Program-made: the position numbers and the translations under genes | Assembly: GCF_029846235.1 (NCBI RefSeq) | Contig: NZ_JARVWP010000005.1 | Coordinates: 248,001-312,000 of the forward strand | Direction: 5' to 3' | Length of the DNA stretch: 64,000 nucleotides | Source of the DNA: Bradyrhizobium sp. CER78 | Lineage (GTDB): Bacteria > Pseudomonadota > Alphaproteobacteria > Rhizobiales > Xanthobacteraceae | Part shown: one piece after another, positions 1 through 8,661 of the stretch | How positions within the stretch are numbered: the first letter of the stretch is position 1 | How the letters are laid out: each line of letters opens with the position of its first letter | Notes under the pieces: generated by a model | Seen by the model: only the letters and a program-made list of their open reading frames with translations | Databases searched by the model: none | Told to the model about the DNA's origin: nothing

Positions 1-3000
1 GCAACCCGGATGGTGCGTGGCGCGAGGTCGCTCGGCACTGATGGCGGCGACACGAAGCTTTCAGCGAAAATGTCGAACCGCGGGATGCCGAGCGCCGCTG
101 CGGCCTCGATTTGTGCCGTGACGAACTCCGGCGAGCCGCAGATGTAGACCAGCGGCCGGCGCGCCAGCAACGGCTTGACTTGCGCGAGATCGATCCGGCC
201 CTTGCGCAACCAACGCGAGTCGACCGGGTCCTGCGCTGATGGCGCCGAGTAGAAGGTCACGCGCGTCAGCTCCGGCATGGCGGCTTCCAGCTCCACGAGC
301 CGCTGCGCGAACGGATGCTCGCGGCTGCTCCGGCAGCCGTGGAGCAGCAGGACATCGGCGACGCGATCCTGCGGCGCTGCGTGTTGCAGCGTCTCGAGAT
401 GGCTGATGAACGGCGTAATGCCGATACCCGCCGCAAGGAAGACCAGCGGCCGCGGACCTTTCAATGGCGGGGTGAAGATGCCGCCGGGCGGCTCCAGCAG
501 AACCTCATCTCCGACGGCAAGCCCATGCAGACGATCCGGCATGAAGAACGGCGCGTCGCCGACCTTGGCTTCGTCGAAGAAGCGTCCCTTCACCGCAATC
601 GACAACGCCTGCGGCAGATCGCCCGATCCGGTCAACGAATAGGCCCGCGCCTCGGTCGCACCGGGCAGCGCGGTCATCACGTGCTGTCCCGGCAGGAAGT
701 CGGGCAGCGGACCGCCGTCAAGCGGCAGCAGGCTGAGGGCAATGACGTTATCGGCCTCGGCCCGGCGCGCGCCGACCACGAACCGCCGCTGGCCGCTCCA
801 GACGCCGCGGCTGGCCACGCCGTCGCGCCTGATATCGCAAACAATTGCGCGCAGCGGCACGGAGCCGCTGACCGGATCGCGCGCGTCGTCATGCAGGACC
901 GCGTTGATGTTGCGCGTGAGCGCGCCTGCCGCGGCCGAGCGATCGCGGCCGAGCGGCGGGCAATCCTCCCACCAGCCGAATTCGGCGACGACGACCCGCG
1001 CGTCGAGCGCCGCATTGAGCCGCACCTTTAGGCGCACGGTACCGCCCTGTGTTTCCACCGCGGCCCAATCGCCTTCCACAAGCCCGCGCTGCGCGGCGAG
1101 TTGCGGGCTGATCTCGACGGCCGGATCGGGCGACTTCCGCCGCAGCGAGGCGACATGCCGCCAGGAGGAGTGAATGAACCAGCCGCTCTTGGCGGTGGAG
1201 AGCACGAACGGAAAGCGTTCGTCCGCGGCCGCCGTGAGCGGGCTGCCGACCGGTTCGACATGATCGGGCAACGGATCGTATCCGTGTCCCAGCATCAGCT
1301 CCGAATAGATCTCGACGCGGCGCGTCGGCGTCGCAAAGCCCGCCGCCGTGCCGTCCTCGCGCGTGACGGCGTATTTCTCATCGCGGAAGATCTGCGGGAA
1401 GCGCCGCCCTTCCGGATGCTCGCGCAGATCCTCGACACCAACGCCGAGCGGTGCCAGCTGATAATTCCAGCCGGCCTTGATGTCGCCACCGAAGAACAGC
1501 TCATCCATGCCAAGCTTCAGTGCCAGCTCCGCTGCGATTTCATAGTCGGCCTTCACCGCGCCGACCGGCTCAACCATGCGCGGGCGAAACTGCACGGTCT
1601 CGACGGCTTGTTGCGTGATCTCGAACCCGATCTTGAGCGCGTCGCGCTCCCACGGCGTGCTCGCAGGCAGAACGAAATCGGCGCTCTCCGCGGTCGGGTT
1701 CATGAACATGTCGATATGAACCTGGAATTCCAGCGCGTTCAGCGCGGCCTTGTTGCGCTCGGAATGTCCCTGCGAGACGACGAAGTTGGTGCCGAACGCG
1801 ACCAGTGCGCGCACCCGGTAAGGTTCGCCCTCGAGCACCGCCTTGCTGAAATCGCGCGCCGTGATCCAGCCCTTCGCGGGCGGGCCGAGCGGCAATTCGG
1901 CAAGGCCGAGCGCCTTGGCCTGCTGCTCCGGCGGCAGGATGTTGTAGTCGTTGAGCGGACGTGTCGGCGGCGGCACCGGCCAGCGATTGCCGCCGGGCCG
2001 GTCGCAGGCGCCAGTCAGCGCATAGAGCGACGCGATCGCACGCTCGATCGAAGTTGCATTGGTGTGCTGCCCGACGCCGGTCCAGGAATGATAGGCGAGC
2101 CGCGGCCGCGTAGCGAGCAGCGCGTTGAACGCCTCGATGTCCGCGACATCAAGCCATGTCAGTTCAGCCACCCGTTCCGATGTGTAAGGCGCAGCGCGCT
2201 CGGCGAGCAATTCGAACGCGGTTGCCGCCGAGATCATCCGGCCATCGCGTGCGCGGATCGACAGCGCGCCGCGCAGCTGGCCGCCGCGCTCCGGCGCATG
2301 GCGCGTGTCGCAAGGCACGGGCGAACCCGACGCATCGAGGCGAACGAAAGCCTCAGCCGCGCCATCGGGCCACAACGCGTCGGCGCGCAGGAAACGCCCG
2401 GTCTCGCGATCGACCAGCAGCGATCCATTGGTCCACGCGTCGACGAAATCCGTATCGAAGCCGCCGGTCGCGATCAGATGGCGGATCGCCCCCATCGCGA
2501 GCGCGCCATCCGCGCCCGGACGGATGCGCAGCCAGAGATCGGCCTGCTGACCTGAGCCGTTCGGCTTGGGATCGATGACGACGACCTTGGCGCCGCGCCG
2601 CCGCGCGTCGGCGATCCGCGTCGCCTGGGCGAGCCAGGTGCGCGCCGGATTGTGGCCCCAAAGGATGATCGCATCGGCATTGTCGTAATCGGGAAAGCCG
2701 ATGCCGCGGCCGAAGGTCAGCGCGTGCGCAAAGTCCTTGTGCCAGCCGCAGATCTCGACTGCGTAGATCAAATTTGGGCTGCCAAAGCCGCGGATGAAGC
2801 GCTCGACCCATTCGAAGCTGTCGACCATCGGCGTGCCGCTCGGCGTCGTCACACCGAACGCCACCGCCTCGGCGCCGCTCTCGGCGCGAATCGCGCGGAG
2901 CCGGTCGGCGATTTCGGTCAACGCCTCGTCCCAGGACACCTCGACCCAACTCGGATCGGCGGCGTCGCGCGGGCGGGTTCGCTTGAGCGGGACGGTTAGA

Positions 3001-3173
3001 CGGCGCGGGCTGGCGACAATTTCAGGGGCGGCCCGGCCCTTGGCGCAGAGCGCGCCTCCGGTCGGATGGTTATTTAATACCTCCACGCCGACAAGGCGCC
3101 CGTCCTCGACCACGGTGACAGCACCGCAGCGCGAGCGACAAAGCGTGCAATAGCCCGGTAGCCGCTGTTTCAC
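1..3173 (-). CDS. Molybdopterin oxidoreductase fused to FAD/NAD(P) reductase (3' end cut by window)
   Basis: The open frame runs from a GTG at 3173 to the window edge, at least 1057 codons. An in-frame TGA lies just upstream of this GTG. Residues 1-60 carry a [4Fe-4S] motif (CTLCRSRCG, then a fourth Cys in ALCAKG), as in bis-MGD enzymes of the nitrate reductase/formate dehydrogenase superfamily. About residues 10-740 form the molybdopterin catalytic and dinucleotide-binding domains. From about 770 a ferredoxin-reductase module follows: FAD motif RAYS near 844, NAD-binding AAGIGITPF near 916 and VYICGSPEF. The chain continues past the window, so a C-terminal [2Fe-2S] domain is possible but not seen. 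The fusion suggests a soluble enzyme taking electrons from NAD(P)H or passing them to NAD(P). The substrate cannot be told. It is divergent from the GntR gene. Confidence 0.8.
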   Translation of the reverse strand, partial: MKQRLPGYCTLCRSRCGAVTVVEDGRLVGVEVLNNHPTGGALCAKGRAAPEIVASPRRLTVPLKRTRPRDAADPSWVEVSWDEALTEIADRLRAIRAESGAEAVAFGVTTPSGTPMVDSFEWVERFIRGFGSPNLIYAVEICGWHKDFAHALTFGRGIGFPDYDNADAIILWGHNPARTWLAQATRIADARRRGAKVVVIDPKPNGSGQQADLWLRIRPGADGALAMGAIRHLIATGGFDTDFVDAWTNGSLLVDRETGRFLRADALWPDGAAEAFVRLDASGSPVPCDTRHAPERGGQLRGALSIRARDGRMISAATAFELLAERAAPYTSERVAELTWLDVADIEAFNALLATRPRLAYHSWTGVGQHTNATSIERAIASLYALTGACDRPGGNRWPVPPPTRPLNDYNILPPEQQAKALGLAELPLGPPAKGWITARDFSKAVLEGEPYRVRALVAFGTNFVVSQGHSERNKAALNALEFQVHIDMFMNPTAESADFVLPASTPWERDALKIGFEITQQAVETVQFRPRMVEPVGAVKADYEIAAELALKLGMDELFFGGDIKAGWNYQLAPLGVGVEDLREHPEGRRFPQIFRDEKYAVTREDGTAAGFATPTRRVEIYSELMLGHGYDPLPDHVEPVGSPLTAAADERFPFVLSTAKSGWFIHSSWRHVASLRRKSPDPAVEISPQLAAQRGLVEGDWAAVETQGGTVRLKVRLNAALDARVVVAEFGWWEDCPPLGRDRSAAAGALTRNINAVLHDDARDPVSGSVPLRAIVCDIRRDGVASRGVWSGQRRFVVGARRAEADNVIALSLLPLDGGPLPDFLPGQHVMTALPGATEARAYSLTGSGDLPQALSIAVKGRFFDEAKVGDAPFFMPDRLHGLAVGDEVLLEPPGGIFTPPLKGPRPLVFLAAGIGITPFISHLETLQHAAPQDRVADVLLLHGCRSSREHPFAQRLVELEAAMPELTRVTFYSAPSAQDPVDSRWLRKGRIDLAQVKPLLARRPLVYICGSPEFVTAQIEAAAALGIPRFDIFAESFVSPPSVPSDLAPRTIRV

Positions 3174-3203
3174 CGCCGTCTCACCGTCAAGTCAACCCAT
3201 GTG

Positions 3204-3226
3204 ACGCATTTTTGTAATGCGTTACA
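3204..3226. promoter_or_regulatory. Overlapping palindromes in divergent promoter region (candidate GntR operator)
   Basis: In the 143-bp gap between the divergent Mo-oxidoreductase and GntR genes, two dyads overlap. ACGCATT (3204-3210) is mirrored by AATGCGT (3216-3222) across 5 bp. TGTAA (3213-3217) is mirrored by TTACA (3222-3226) across 4 bp. A short palindrome beside a GntR/FadR-type gene is the usual place for autoregulation and control of the neighbour. Binding is inferred, not shown. Confidence 0.45.
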
Positions 3227-3316
3227 CATTTACGTCATACGCTACCGGTCTCGTCAAGGCTAAGTAATAATCGGGGACGAATCGGAGTTCCCGGCGAGAG
3301 GCGGCTGCGACCACCC

Positions 3317-3994
3317 ATGGACCAGAATTTGCGCGAACAGGTGCTGCAGCGGGTGCGCGCCGAGATCATTTCGGGGCAGAGCCTTCCCGGCACGATGTAT
3401 TCGGTGCCGAGCCTCGCGGCGAGCCTCGGCGTCTCCTCCACGCCGGTGCGCGAGGCGTTGCTCGAGCTCAGCCGCGGCGGCCTGGTCGAGCCGATGCGCA
3501 ACCGCGGCTTCAAGGTGGTGGAGCCGACGCTGACCGAGCTGCGCAATCTGTTCGACATGCGCGAGGTGCTCGAGCTGCACGCCGCGGTGCTGGTCGCCGC
3601 CAATCCGCCGAAGGATCTACCGGCCGTACGCCGCTGGGCCGATGAGATCGCAAGGGCCGTCGAGACCGACGACGTCCAGCTCTATCTGGAGGCCGACCGC
3701 GCCTATCATCGCGAGTTCATCGCCGCCGCCGGCAACGAGCTGCTGACCGAGATGGTGATGGGCCTGCGCGACAAGATGCGGCTCTACGGCATCAGCTCAC
3801 GCGCCGGCCACGAGCGGCAGCAGGCCTCGGTGCCCGAGCACTACCGGCTGATCGAACTCGCGCTCGCCGGCGAGACCGAGGCGCTGCCGACCCTGCTGCG
3901 CAGCCACATCCGCTCCTGGGAGCCGATCTTCGTCGATGCATTGATGCGGTCCAAGGAGCACGCGCGCGAGCCGCTGCGGCAAGCGCGCGCTTGA
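3317..3994 (+). CDS. GntR-family transcriptional regulator (FadR/FCD type)
   Basis: This is a 225-residue DNA-binding regulator. Residues 1-75 form the winged helix-turn-helix typical of GntR proteins, including SVPSLAASLGVSSTPVREAL and the wing GGLVEPMRNRGFKV. Residues about 85-210 fit the all-helical FCD ligand-binding domain, with acidic and histidine residues (EADRAYHREF, then SHIRSWEPIF) at positions that often bind metal and a carboxylic acid. It is divergent from the molybdopterin oxidoreductase, so it probably controls that gene and itself through the palindromes in the gap. The ligand is unknown. The beta-oxidation genes downstream are on the opposite strand and convergent with it. 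Confidence 0.88.
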   Translation: MDQNLREQVLQRVRAEIISGQSLPGTMYSVPSLAASLGVSSTPVREALLELSRGGLVEPMRNRGFKVVEPTLTELRNLFDMREVLELHAAVLVAANPPKDLPAVRRWADEIARAVETDDVQLYLEADRAYHREFIAAAGNELLTEMVMGLRDKMRLYGISSRAGHERQQASVPEHYRLIELALAGETEALPTLLRSHIRSWEPIFVDALMRSKEHAREPLRQARA

Positions 3995-4033
3995 CGCGCG
4001 ACCGGAGCTAGATCGTCTGCGGCCGCGCCCCGG

Positions 4034-5197
4034 CTAGTCCAGAATGCTCTTGTAGTGCTCCGAGAAGACATCGCGGCCGATGATCAGCCGCATCACTTCC
4101 GAGCTTCCCGCCAGGATCCGGTTGACGCGCGCGTCGGTGAACATCCGGCTGATCGGATATTCATCCATATAGCCCGCACCGCCGTGCAGCTGCACGCCGA
4201 GGTCGAGCATCTTCCACTCGACTTCCGACGACATCATCTTGGCCTTGGCGCCCATATTGCTGGTCAGGCGTCCTGCGTTGTGCTCGGACACGCAGTGATC
4301 GACATAGACCTGCACGAGATCGATCTCGGCATCCATCTCCGCCATGCGGAACTGGGTGTTCTGCTGTTCGGCCAGCGGCTTGCCGAACAGCTTGCGATCC
4401 ATCACGTAAGCACGCGTGATGTCGAACGCCCTGCGGCCATTGGCGATCGATCCGACCGCGGAGATCAGCCGCTCCTCGGCAAGGCCTTCCATGAGGTAGT
4501 AGAAGCCCCTGCCCGGTTCTCCCAGCACGTTGGCCTTCGGCACCTTCACGTTCTGGAAGAACAGCTCGGCGGTGTCCTGCGCCGGCATGCCCATCTTCTT
4601 GAGATTGCGGCCGCGCTCAAAACCTTCCATGCCGCGCTCGACGATCAAAAGCACCATGGCGTGCTTCTTCTCGGCACCAGCGAGCTTGGCCGCCACGATC
4701 ACAACGTCGGAATTGATGCCGTTGGAGATGTACGTCTTGGAGCCGTTGAGCAGGAAATGATCGCCCTTGTCTTCCGCGGTGGTCCGCATGCCGGCAAGGT
4801 CCGAGCCCGCGCCGGGCTCGGTCATCGCGATCGCCAGGATGGTCTCGCCACTGACGCATTTCGGCAGGAAGCGGTCGCGCTGCTCCTCGGTGCCGAAGCG
4901 CTTGAAGTAAGAACCAACCAGGCGGCTGTGCAGCGTATTGAACCAGCCCTTGCAGCCGGAGCGCGCGGTCTCCTCGATGATGATCTGCTCGTAGCGGAAG
5001 TCCTCATCGCCCATTCCGCCGTATTTTTCCTCAGGCCAGATCATCAGGAAGCCGAGATCGCCGGCTTTCTTGAACGCACTGCGGTCGACGATGCCGGCCT
5101 CCCGCCACGCCTCCATATGCGGCGCGATCTCGCTGGCGAGGAACTTGCGGTAGGAGTCGCGGAAGATGACCTGGTCTTCGGTAAAGCTGCGCATCAT
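4034..5197 (-). CDS. Acyl-CoA dehydrogenase
   Basis: A 387-residue flavoprotein of normal family length that makes the first alpha,beta double bond in an acyl-CoA, passing electrons to ETF. The N-terminal helical domain (RSFTEDQVIFRDSYRKFLA) is followed by the FAD signature MTEPGAGSDLAGMRTTA near residue 130. The C-terminal helical domain carries LHGGAGYMDEYPISRMFTD and RILAGSSEVMRLIIGRD. ATG at 5197 and 5194 are adjacent and either could be used. It is the last gene of the beta-oxidation cluster, but an intrinsic terminator lies between it and the hydratase gene, so it may have its own promoter. Chain length and branching of the substrate are not evident. Confidence 0.92.
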   Translation of the reverse strand: MMRSFTEDQVIFRDSYRKFLASEIAPHMEAWREAGIVDRSAFKKAGDLGFLMIWPEEKYGGMGDEDFRYEQIIIEETARSGCKGWFNTLHSRLVGSYFKRFGTEEQRDRFLPKCVSGETILAIAMTEPGAGSDLAGMRTTAEDKGDHFLLNGSKTYISNGINSDVVIVAAKLAGAEKKHAMVLLIVERGMEGFERGRNLKKMGMPAQDTAELFFQNVKVPKANVLGEPGRGFYYLMEGLAEERLISAVGSIANGRRAFDITRAYVMDRKLFGKPLAEQQNTQFRMAEMDAEIDLVQVYVDHCVSEHNAGRLTSNMGAKAKMMSSEVEWKMLDLGVQLHGGAGYMDEYPISRMFTDARVNRILAGSSEVMRLIIGRDVFSEHYKSILD

Positions 5198-5254
5198 TCA
5201 CCTAACAGCGCTCTCAAGCGGCGCGGAAGCCGGCCGGCGCATGGCGCGGCACGT

Positions 5255-5301
5255 GCAAAAAAACGGAGCGCCGGTTCTGCTGCAATCAAAACCGGCGCTC
5301 C
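5255..5301 (-). terminator. Intrinsic terminator between enoyl-CoA hydratase and acyl-CoA dehydrogenase
   Basis: A perfect 12-bp stem (GGAGCGCCGGTT at 5265-5276 with its complement at 5290-5301) is followed on the minus strand by GTTTTTTT. That is a textbook Rho-independent terminator for transcripts coming from the hydratase gene. It sits upstream of the acyl-CoA dehydrogenase start. Confidence 0.8.
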
Positions 5302-5322
5302 CTGATCGAAACAGTCGCGGCC

Positions 5323-6090
5323 CTACTTGCCCTTCCAGTTCGGCGCGCGCTTTTCTGCAAAGGCAGCCGCGCCCTCGCGGGCATCCTCGGACACGAAGAC
5401 AGGACCGACGATCTCCTGCTGCTTCTTCCACATCTGATCTTCCGGCCAGAGCCTGGATTCGACGATCACCTGCTTGGAGGCCTTGACGGCGAGCGGGCCG
5501 TTGGCGCCGATCGCGGCCGCAAGCTCGAGCGCGGCGTCGAGTGCCGGGCCGTCGGTGACGCGGTTGATGATGCCGAGTTGATAGGCGCGCTCGGCGCCGA
5601 AGAACTCGCCCGTCAGTGCGAACTCCATCGCCACACGGATCGGCATCTGCCGCGGCATGCGGATCAGCCCGCCGGCCGCAGCCGCCAGCCCGCGCTTCAC
5701 CTCGGGGATTCCGAACTTGGCGTTGCGGTTGGCGACGATCATGTCGCACGACAGCGCGATCTCCATCCCGCCGGCGAGCGCGTAGCCGTCGACGGCCGCG
5801 ATCAGCGGCTTCTTCGGCGGCGCCTCGGTGAGGCCGGCGAAACCGCGGCCCGGGATCGACGGCCGCTCGCCCTTCAGGAACCCCTTGAGGTCCATGCCCG
5901 AGCAGAACGTGCCGCCGGCGCCGGTGATGATGCCGACGCTGAGCGCATCGTCGGCATCGAGCCGGTCGATCGCCGCGGCCACGCCCTTGGAGAGGGCGAG
6001 GTTGGCGGCGTTCTTGGCTTCCGGCCGGTTCAGCGTGATGATCAGGATCGGTCCGCGGACTTCAGTGAGGACCGGAGTTTCTTCGGACAT
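5323..6090 (-). CDS. Enoyl-CoA hydratase/isomerase family protein
   Basis: A 255-residue crotonase-fold protein. The ATG at 6090 is chosen because GGAGAAAG lies just upstream; an open frame extends to 6165 but its extra residues do not resemble the family. The oxyanion-hole segments are visible: GTFCSGMDLKGFLKG near residue 63 and DGYALAGGMEIALSCDMIVA near 100. FGIPEVKRGLAAAAGGLIRM covers the usual catalytic-acid region. It would hydrate 2-enoyl-CoA to 3-hydroxyacyl-CoA, the second step of the pathway encoded here. It lies 28 bp after the SDR gene and is followed by a strong terminator. Confidence 0.9.
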   Translation of the reverse strand: MSEETPVLTEVRGPILIITLNRPEAKNAANLALSKGVAAAIDRLDADDALSVGIITGAGGTFCSGMDLKGFLKGERPSIPGRGFAGLTEAPPKKPLIAAVDGYALAGGMEIALSCDMIVANRNAKFGIPEVKRGLAAAAGGLIRMPRQMPIRVAMEFALTGEFFGAERAYQLGIINRVTDGPALDAALELAAAIGANGPLAVKASKQVIVESRLWPEDQMWKKQQEIVGPVFVSEDAREGAAAFAEKRAPNWKGK

Positions 6091-6118
6091 CGCTTTCTCC
6101 TGTTGCCGTGGCGATTGC

Positions 6119-6901
6119 CTAGCGCGGGGCCATGCGGATCGCGCCGTCGAGGCGGACGTCCTCACCGTTGAAGTAGCCGTTGGTGATCATGGTCAGCGCC
6201 AGCTGCGCATATTCCTCCGGCATGCCGAGGCGCTTCGGGAACGGCACCGACGCGCTGAGCGCGGCCTTGACGTTCTCCGGGGCGCCCTGCAGCAGCGGCG
6301 TGTTGAAGATGCCCGGCAGGATGGTGTTGACGCGGATGCCCTCGGCCATCAGGTCGCGGGCGATCGGCAGGGTCATGCCGACGACGCCGGCCTTCGAAGC
6401 CGAATAGGCCGCCTGCCCCATCTGACCGTCCTCGGCCGCGACGGAAGCGGTGTTCACAACCGCGCCGCGCTCGCCGTGCTCCAGCGGAGACAGCGACAGC
6501 ATGCCCTGCGCCGACTTGGCGATGCAGCGGAAGGTGCCGACGAGGTTGATCTGGATGATGCGGTTGAAGGCATCGATCGGGAAGTGCGTGGGCTCGCCGG
6601 TCTTCTTGTCGCGACCGGCGGTCTTCACGGCGTTGCCGGTACCTGCGCAGTTCACCAGGATACGCTCCTGGCCGTGCGCCGCGCGGGCCTTGGCAAAGCC
6701 AGCGTCGACCAGTTCGTCGGAGGTGACATCGACCTTGCAGAACACGCCGCCGATTTCCTTGGCGATGGCTTCGCCCTTCTCTTCGTTGAAGTCGAAGATC
6801 GCGACCTTCACGCCCTGCGCGGCGAGCGCGCGCGAGGTCGCTGCGCCGAGGCCGGAAGCGCCGCCGGTGACGACCGCGGCGACCGATGAATCGAGTTTCA
6901 T
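6119..6901 (-). CDS. SDR-family 3-hydroxyacyl-CoA dehydrogenase-like protein
   Basis: A 260-residue classical short-chain dehydrogenase. It has the NAD-binding TGGASGLGAATSRALA near residue 12, an acidic DFNEE after beta-2 (NAD rather than NADP preference), NCAGTG, and the YSASK catalytic pair in AAYSASKAGVVGM. The segment MLSLSPLEHGERGAVVNTAS resembles type 2 (HSD17B10-like) 3-hydroxyacyl-CoA dehydrogenases, which fits its place between thiolase and hydratase genes. AGGGA precedes the ATG at 6901. Probable role: oxidation of 3-hydroxyacyl-CoA to 3-ketoacyl-CoA. Exact substrate is inferred from context. Confidence 0.88.
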   Translation of the reverse strand: MKLDSSVAAVVTGGASGLGAATSRALAAQGVKVAIFDFNEEKGEAIAKEIGGVFCKVDVTSDELVDAGFAKARAAHGQERILVNCAGTGNAVKTAGRDKKTGEPTHFPIDAFNRIIQINLVGTFRCIAKSAQGMLSLSPLEHGERGAVVNTASVAAEDGQMGQAAYSASKAGVVGMTLPIARDLMAEGIRVNTILPGIFNTPLLQGAPENVKAALSASVPFPKRLGMPEEYAQLALTMITNGYFNGEDVRLDGAIRMAPR

Positions 6902-6919
6902 TGCGTTGTCCCTTCGCGA

Positions 6920-8170
6920 TCAGAGGCGTTCGATGATGATGGCCGGCGCCATGCCGCCGGCGGCGCACATGGTGACGAGACCATAACGACCGCCGCTGCG
7001 CTCGAGCTCGTCGAGTGCGGTGCCGATCAGGATCGATCCGGTCGCGCCGATCGGGTGACCGAGCGCGATTGAGCCGCCATTGATGTTGACCTTCTCACGA
7101 TCGAGCTCGAGGTCGCGGATGAACTTCTCGGCGACCACCGCGAAAGCCTCGTTGATCTCCCAGACGTCGATGTCGTTCTTGGTCAGGCCCGCCTTGGCGA
7201 GAACCTTCTTGGCGGCAGGCACCGGCGCGTTGAGCATCAAGGTCGGATCATCGCCCTGGTTGGCATAGGCCACGATGCGGCCGCGCGGCTTGAGGCCGTG
7301 CTTCTCGGCATATTGCTTCGACGTGATCAGGACAGCGGCGGCGCCGTCCACCACGCCCGAGCTGTTGCCGGCATGATGCACGCCCTTCCACTCGAGGCCC
7401 GGGTAACGACGCTGGATCTGCTTCTTGAAGGTCACGCCGTTGCCGAGATCGAAATCGGCAAGCTGCTCGAAGCTCGGCTTCAGCGAAGCGAGGCCTTCGG
7501 CGGTGGTCTCTGGGCGCGGAAACTCTTCACGACCGAGCGCAACGCTGCCGTCGTCGTTGAGGACGGGGATCACCGACTTGGCGAAGCGGCCTTCATCGAT
7601 CGCCCGCTTGGCGCGCTGCTGGCTCGTCAGCGCCAGGGCATCGCAGGCCTCGCGGCTGATCCCCTCGCGCGTCGCGATGGCATCGCCGCAAACGCCCTGG
7701 TGCGACTGCGGATGAATCTCGTCGAGCGCCGGATTGCCCGAACCCATCATCCGGGCCGGCTGTCCGGCCTTGGAGCGTTCGGCTGCGAGGGTCTGCTGAT
7801 AGCTCATCATCTCGGTACCACCGGCGATGACGCAATCCTCCATGCCCGACATCACCGACGCTGCCGCGAGATTCACCGAGGTGATGCCGCCGCCGCAGAA
7901 GCGATCCAGCGTCGTGCCGCTGGCATTGATGTCGTAGCCGGCTGCGAGCGCCGACATGCGTCCGAGATCGCCGCCCTGCTTGCCTTCCTGGGTCGACGTC
8001 GACCAGATGATGTCATCGACGGTCGAGGTATCGAGCTTGTTGCGCTCCTTGAGCGCAGCGAGCACCGTTGCCGCCAGATGCTGCGGATGCAGGTGCGACA
8101 GCGCGCCCTTGCCCGGCTTGCCGATGCCGCGCGGCGTGCGGACCGCGTCGATGATGTATGCTTCAGACAT
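6920..8170 (-). CDS. Acetyl-CoA acetyltransferase (thiolase)
   Basis: A 416-residue thiolase. The nucleophilic cysteine lies in TLDRFCGGGITSVNLAA near residue 92. The C-terminal catalytic motifs are INGGSIALGHPIGATGSI (His) and VTMCAAGGMAPAIII (Cys). It cleaves 3-ketoacyl-CoA with CoA, or condenses two acetyl-CoA units; with the neighbouring dehydrogenase, hydratase and SDR genes the degradative role is more likely. The SDR gene follows after 18 bp, indicating co-transcription. The truncated IclR-type gene lies 98 bp upstream in the same direction. Confidence 0.93.
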   Translation of the reverse strand: MSEAYIIDAVRTPRGIGKPGKGALSHLHPQHLAATVLAALKERNKLDTSTVDDIIWSTSTQEGKQGGDLGRMSALAAGYDINASGTTLDRFCGGGITSVNLAAASVMSGMEDCVIAGGTEMMSYQQTLAAERSKAGQPARMMGSGNPALDEIHPQSHQGVCGDAIATREGISREACDALALTSQQRAKRAIDEGRFAKSVIPVLNDDGSVALGREEFPRPETTAEGLASLKPSFEQLADFDLGNGVTFKKQIQRRYPGLEWKGVHHAGNSSGVVDGAAAVLITSKQYAEKHGLKPRGRIVAYANQGDDPTLMLNAPVPAAKKVLAKAGLTKNDIDVWEINEAFAVVAEKFIRDLELDREKVNINGGSIALGHPIGATGSILIGTALDELERSGGRYGLVTMCAAGGMAPAIIIERL

Positions 8171-8268
8171 GCGTTTCCCTCTGCTTTGGATGTTTCTTGA
8201 CTGTGGGCTCGCGCCGATTGGGCCCGACCGTTTCCGCTGAGTCTTTTACCCCGGAACAGGCCGAGGCG

Positions 8269-8661
8269 TCAGCGGTGTGGCGTCACCGCAAGCGGTGCGG
8301 CAACCGGATTGCGCTGATCTTCGAAGTAGCGCGAGTTGATCAACATGGACGGTTGCGCCGTCTCCCGCTCGTCGGCGCAGGCGGGTTTGTCGCCCCCTTC
8401 CGCAAACAGCGGGACGCTCGGCGCGGCGGCGTGCGGACCGAGAGCATATTTCTGCTCTTGCGGCAGGTAGATCAGCTGGCCGATCTGGGTGAGGGTCAGT
8501 GTGAGACGGGAGACCGTCGAGCGCGGAAGACCGCACCGGTCGGCGATTTCCCGATTGCCGAGGCGTATGCTTCGGCCTTCGAAGCAACGCACGATGTCGA
8601 ATGCGCGTGATACCACCTGGATCACGCGCCGGTTGTCCGTGCCGGCGGCCTCTTGCGCCAT
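8269..8661 (-). CDS. IclR-type regulator reduced to its helix-turn-helix domain (probable remnant)
   Basis: A 130-residue frame starting at the ATG at 8661, which has GAGG upstream. An earlier in-frame ATG at 8685 is possible. Residues 10-75 match the IclR winged helix: RAFDIVRCFEGRSIRLGNRE, then GLPRSTVSRLTLTLTQIG and QKYALGP. Normal IclR proteins are about 250 residues and continue into a GAF-like effector domain after the YxLG motif. Here the sequence becomes unrelated (HAAAPSVPLFAEGG onward) and stops. I see no effector domain in the other frames. Either it is a decayed regulator of the beta-oxidation operon or a short DNA-binding protein without a ligand domain. Confidence 0.55.
   Translation of the reverse strand: MAQEAAGTDNRRVIQVVSRAFDIVRCFEGRSIRLGNREIADRCGLPRSTVSRLTLTLTQIGQLIYLPQEQKYALGPHAAAPSVPLFAEGGDKPACADERETAQPSMLINSRYFEDQRNPVAAPLAVTPHR

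Noticed and set aside
315..2949. Long plus-strand frames (for example 1101-2555) opposite the molybdopterin oxidoreductase
   Set aside because: They are antisense shadows in GC-rich DNA. Their residues are Arg/Ala/Asp-rich with no motif, while the minus strand gives a continuous enzyme.
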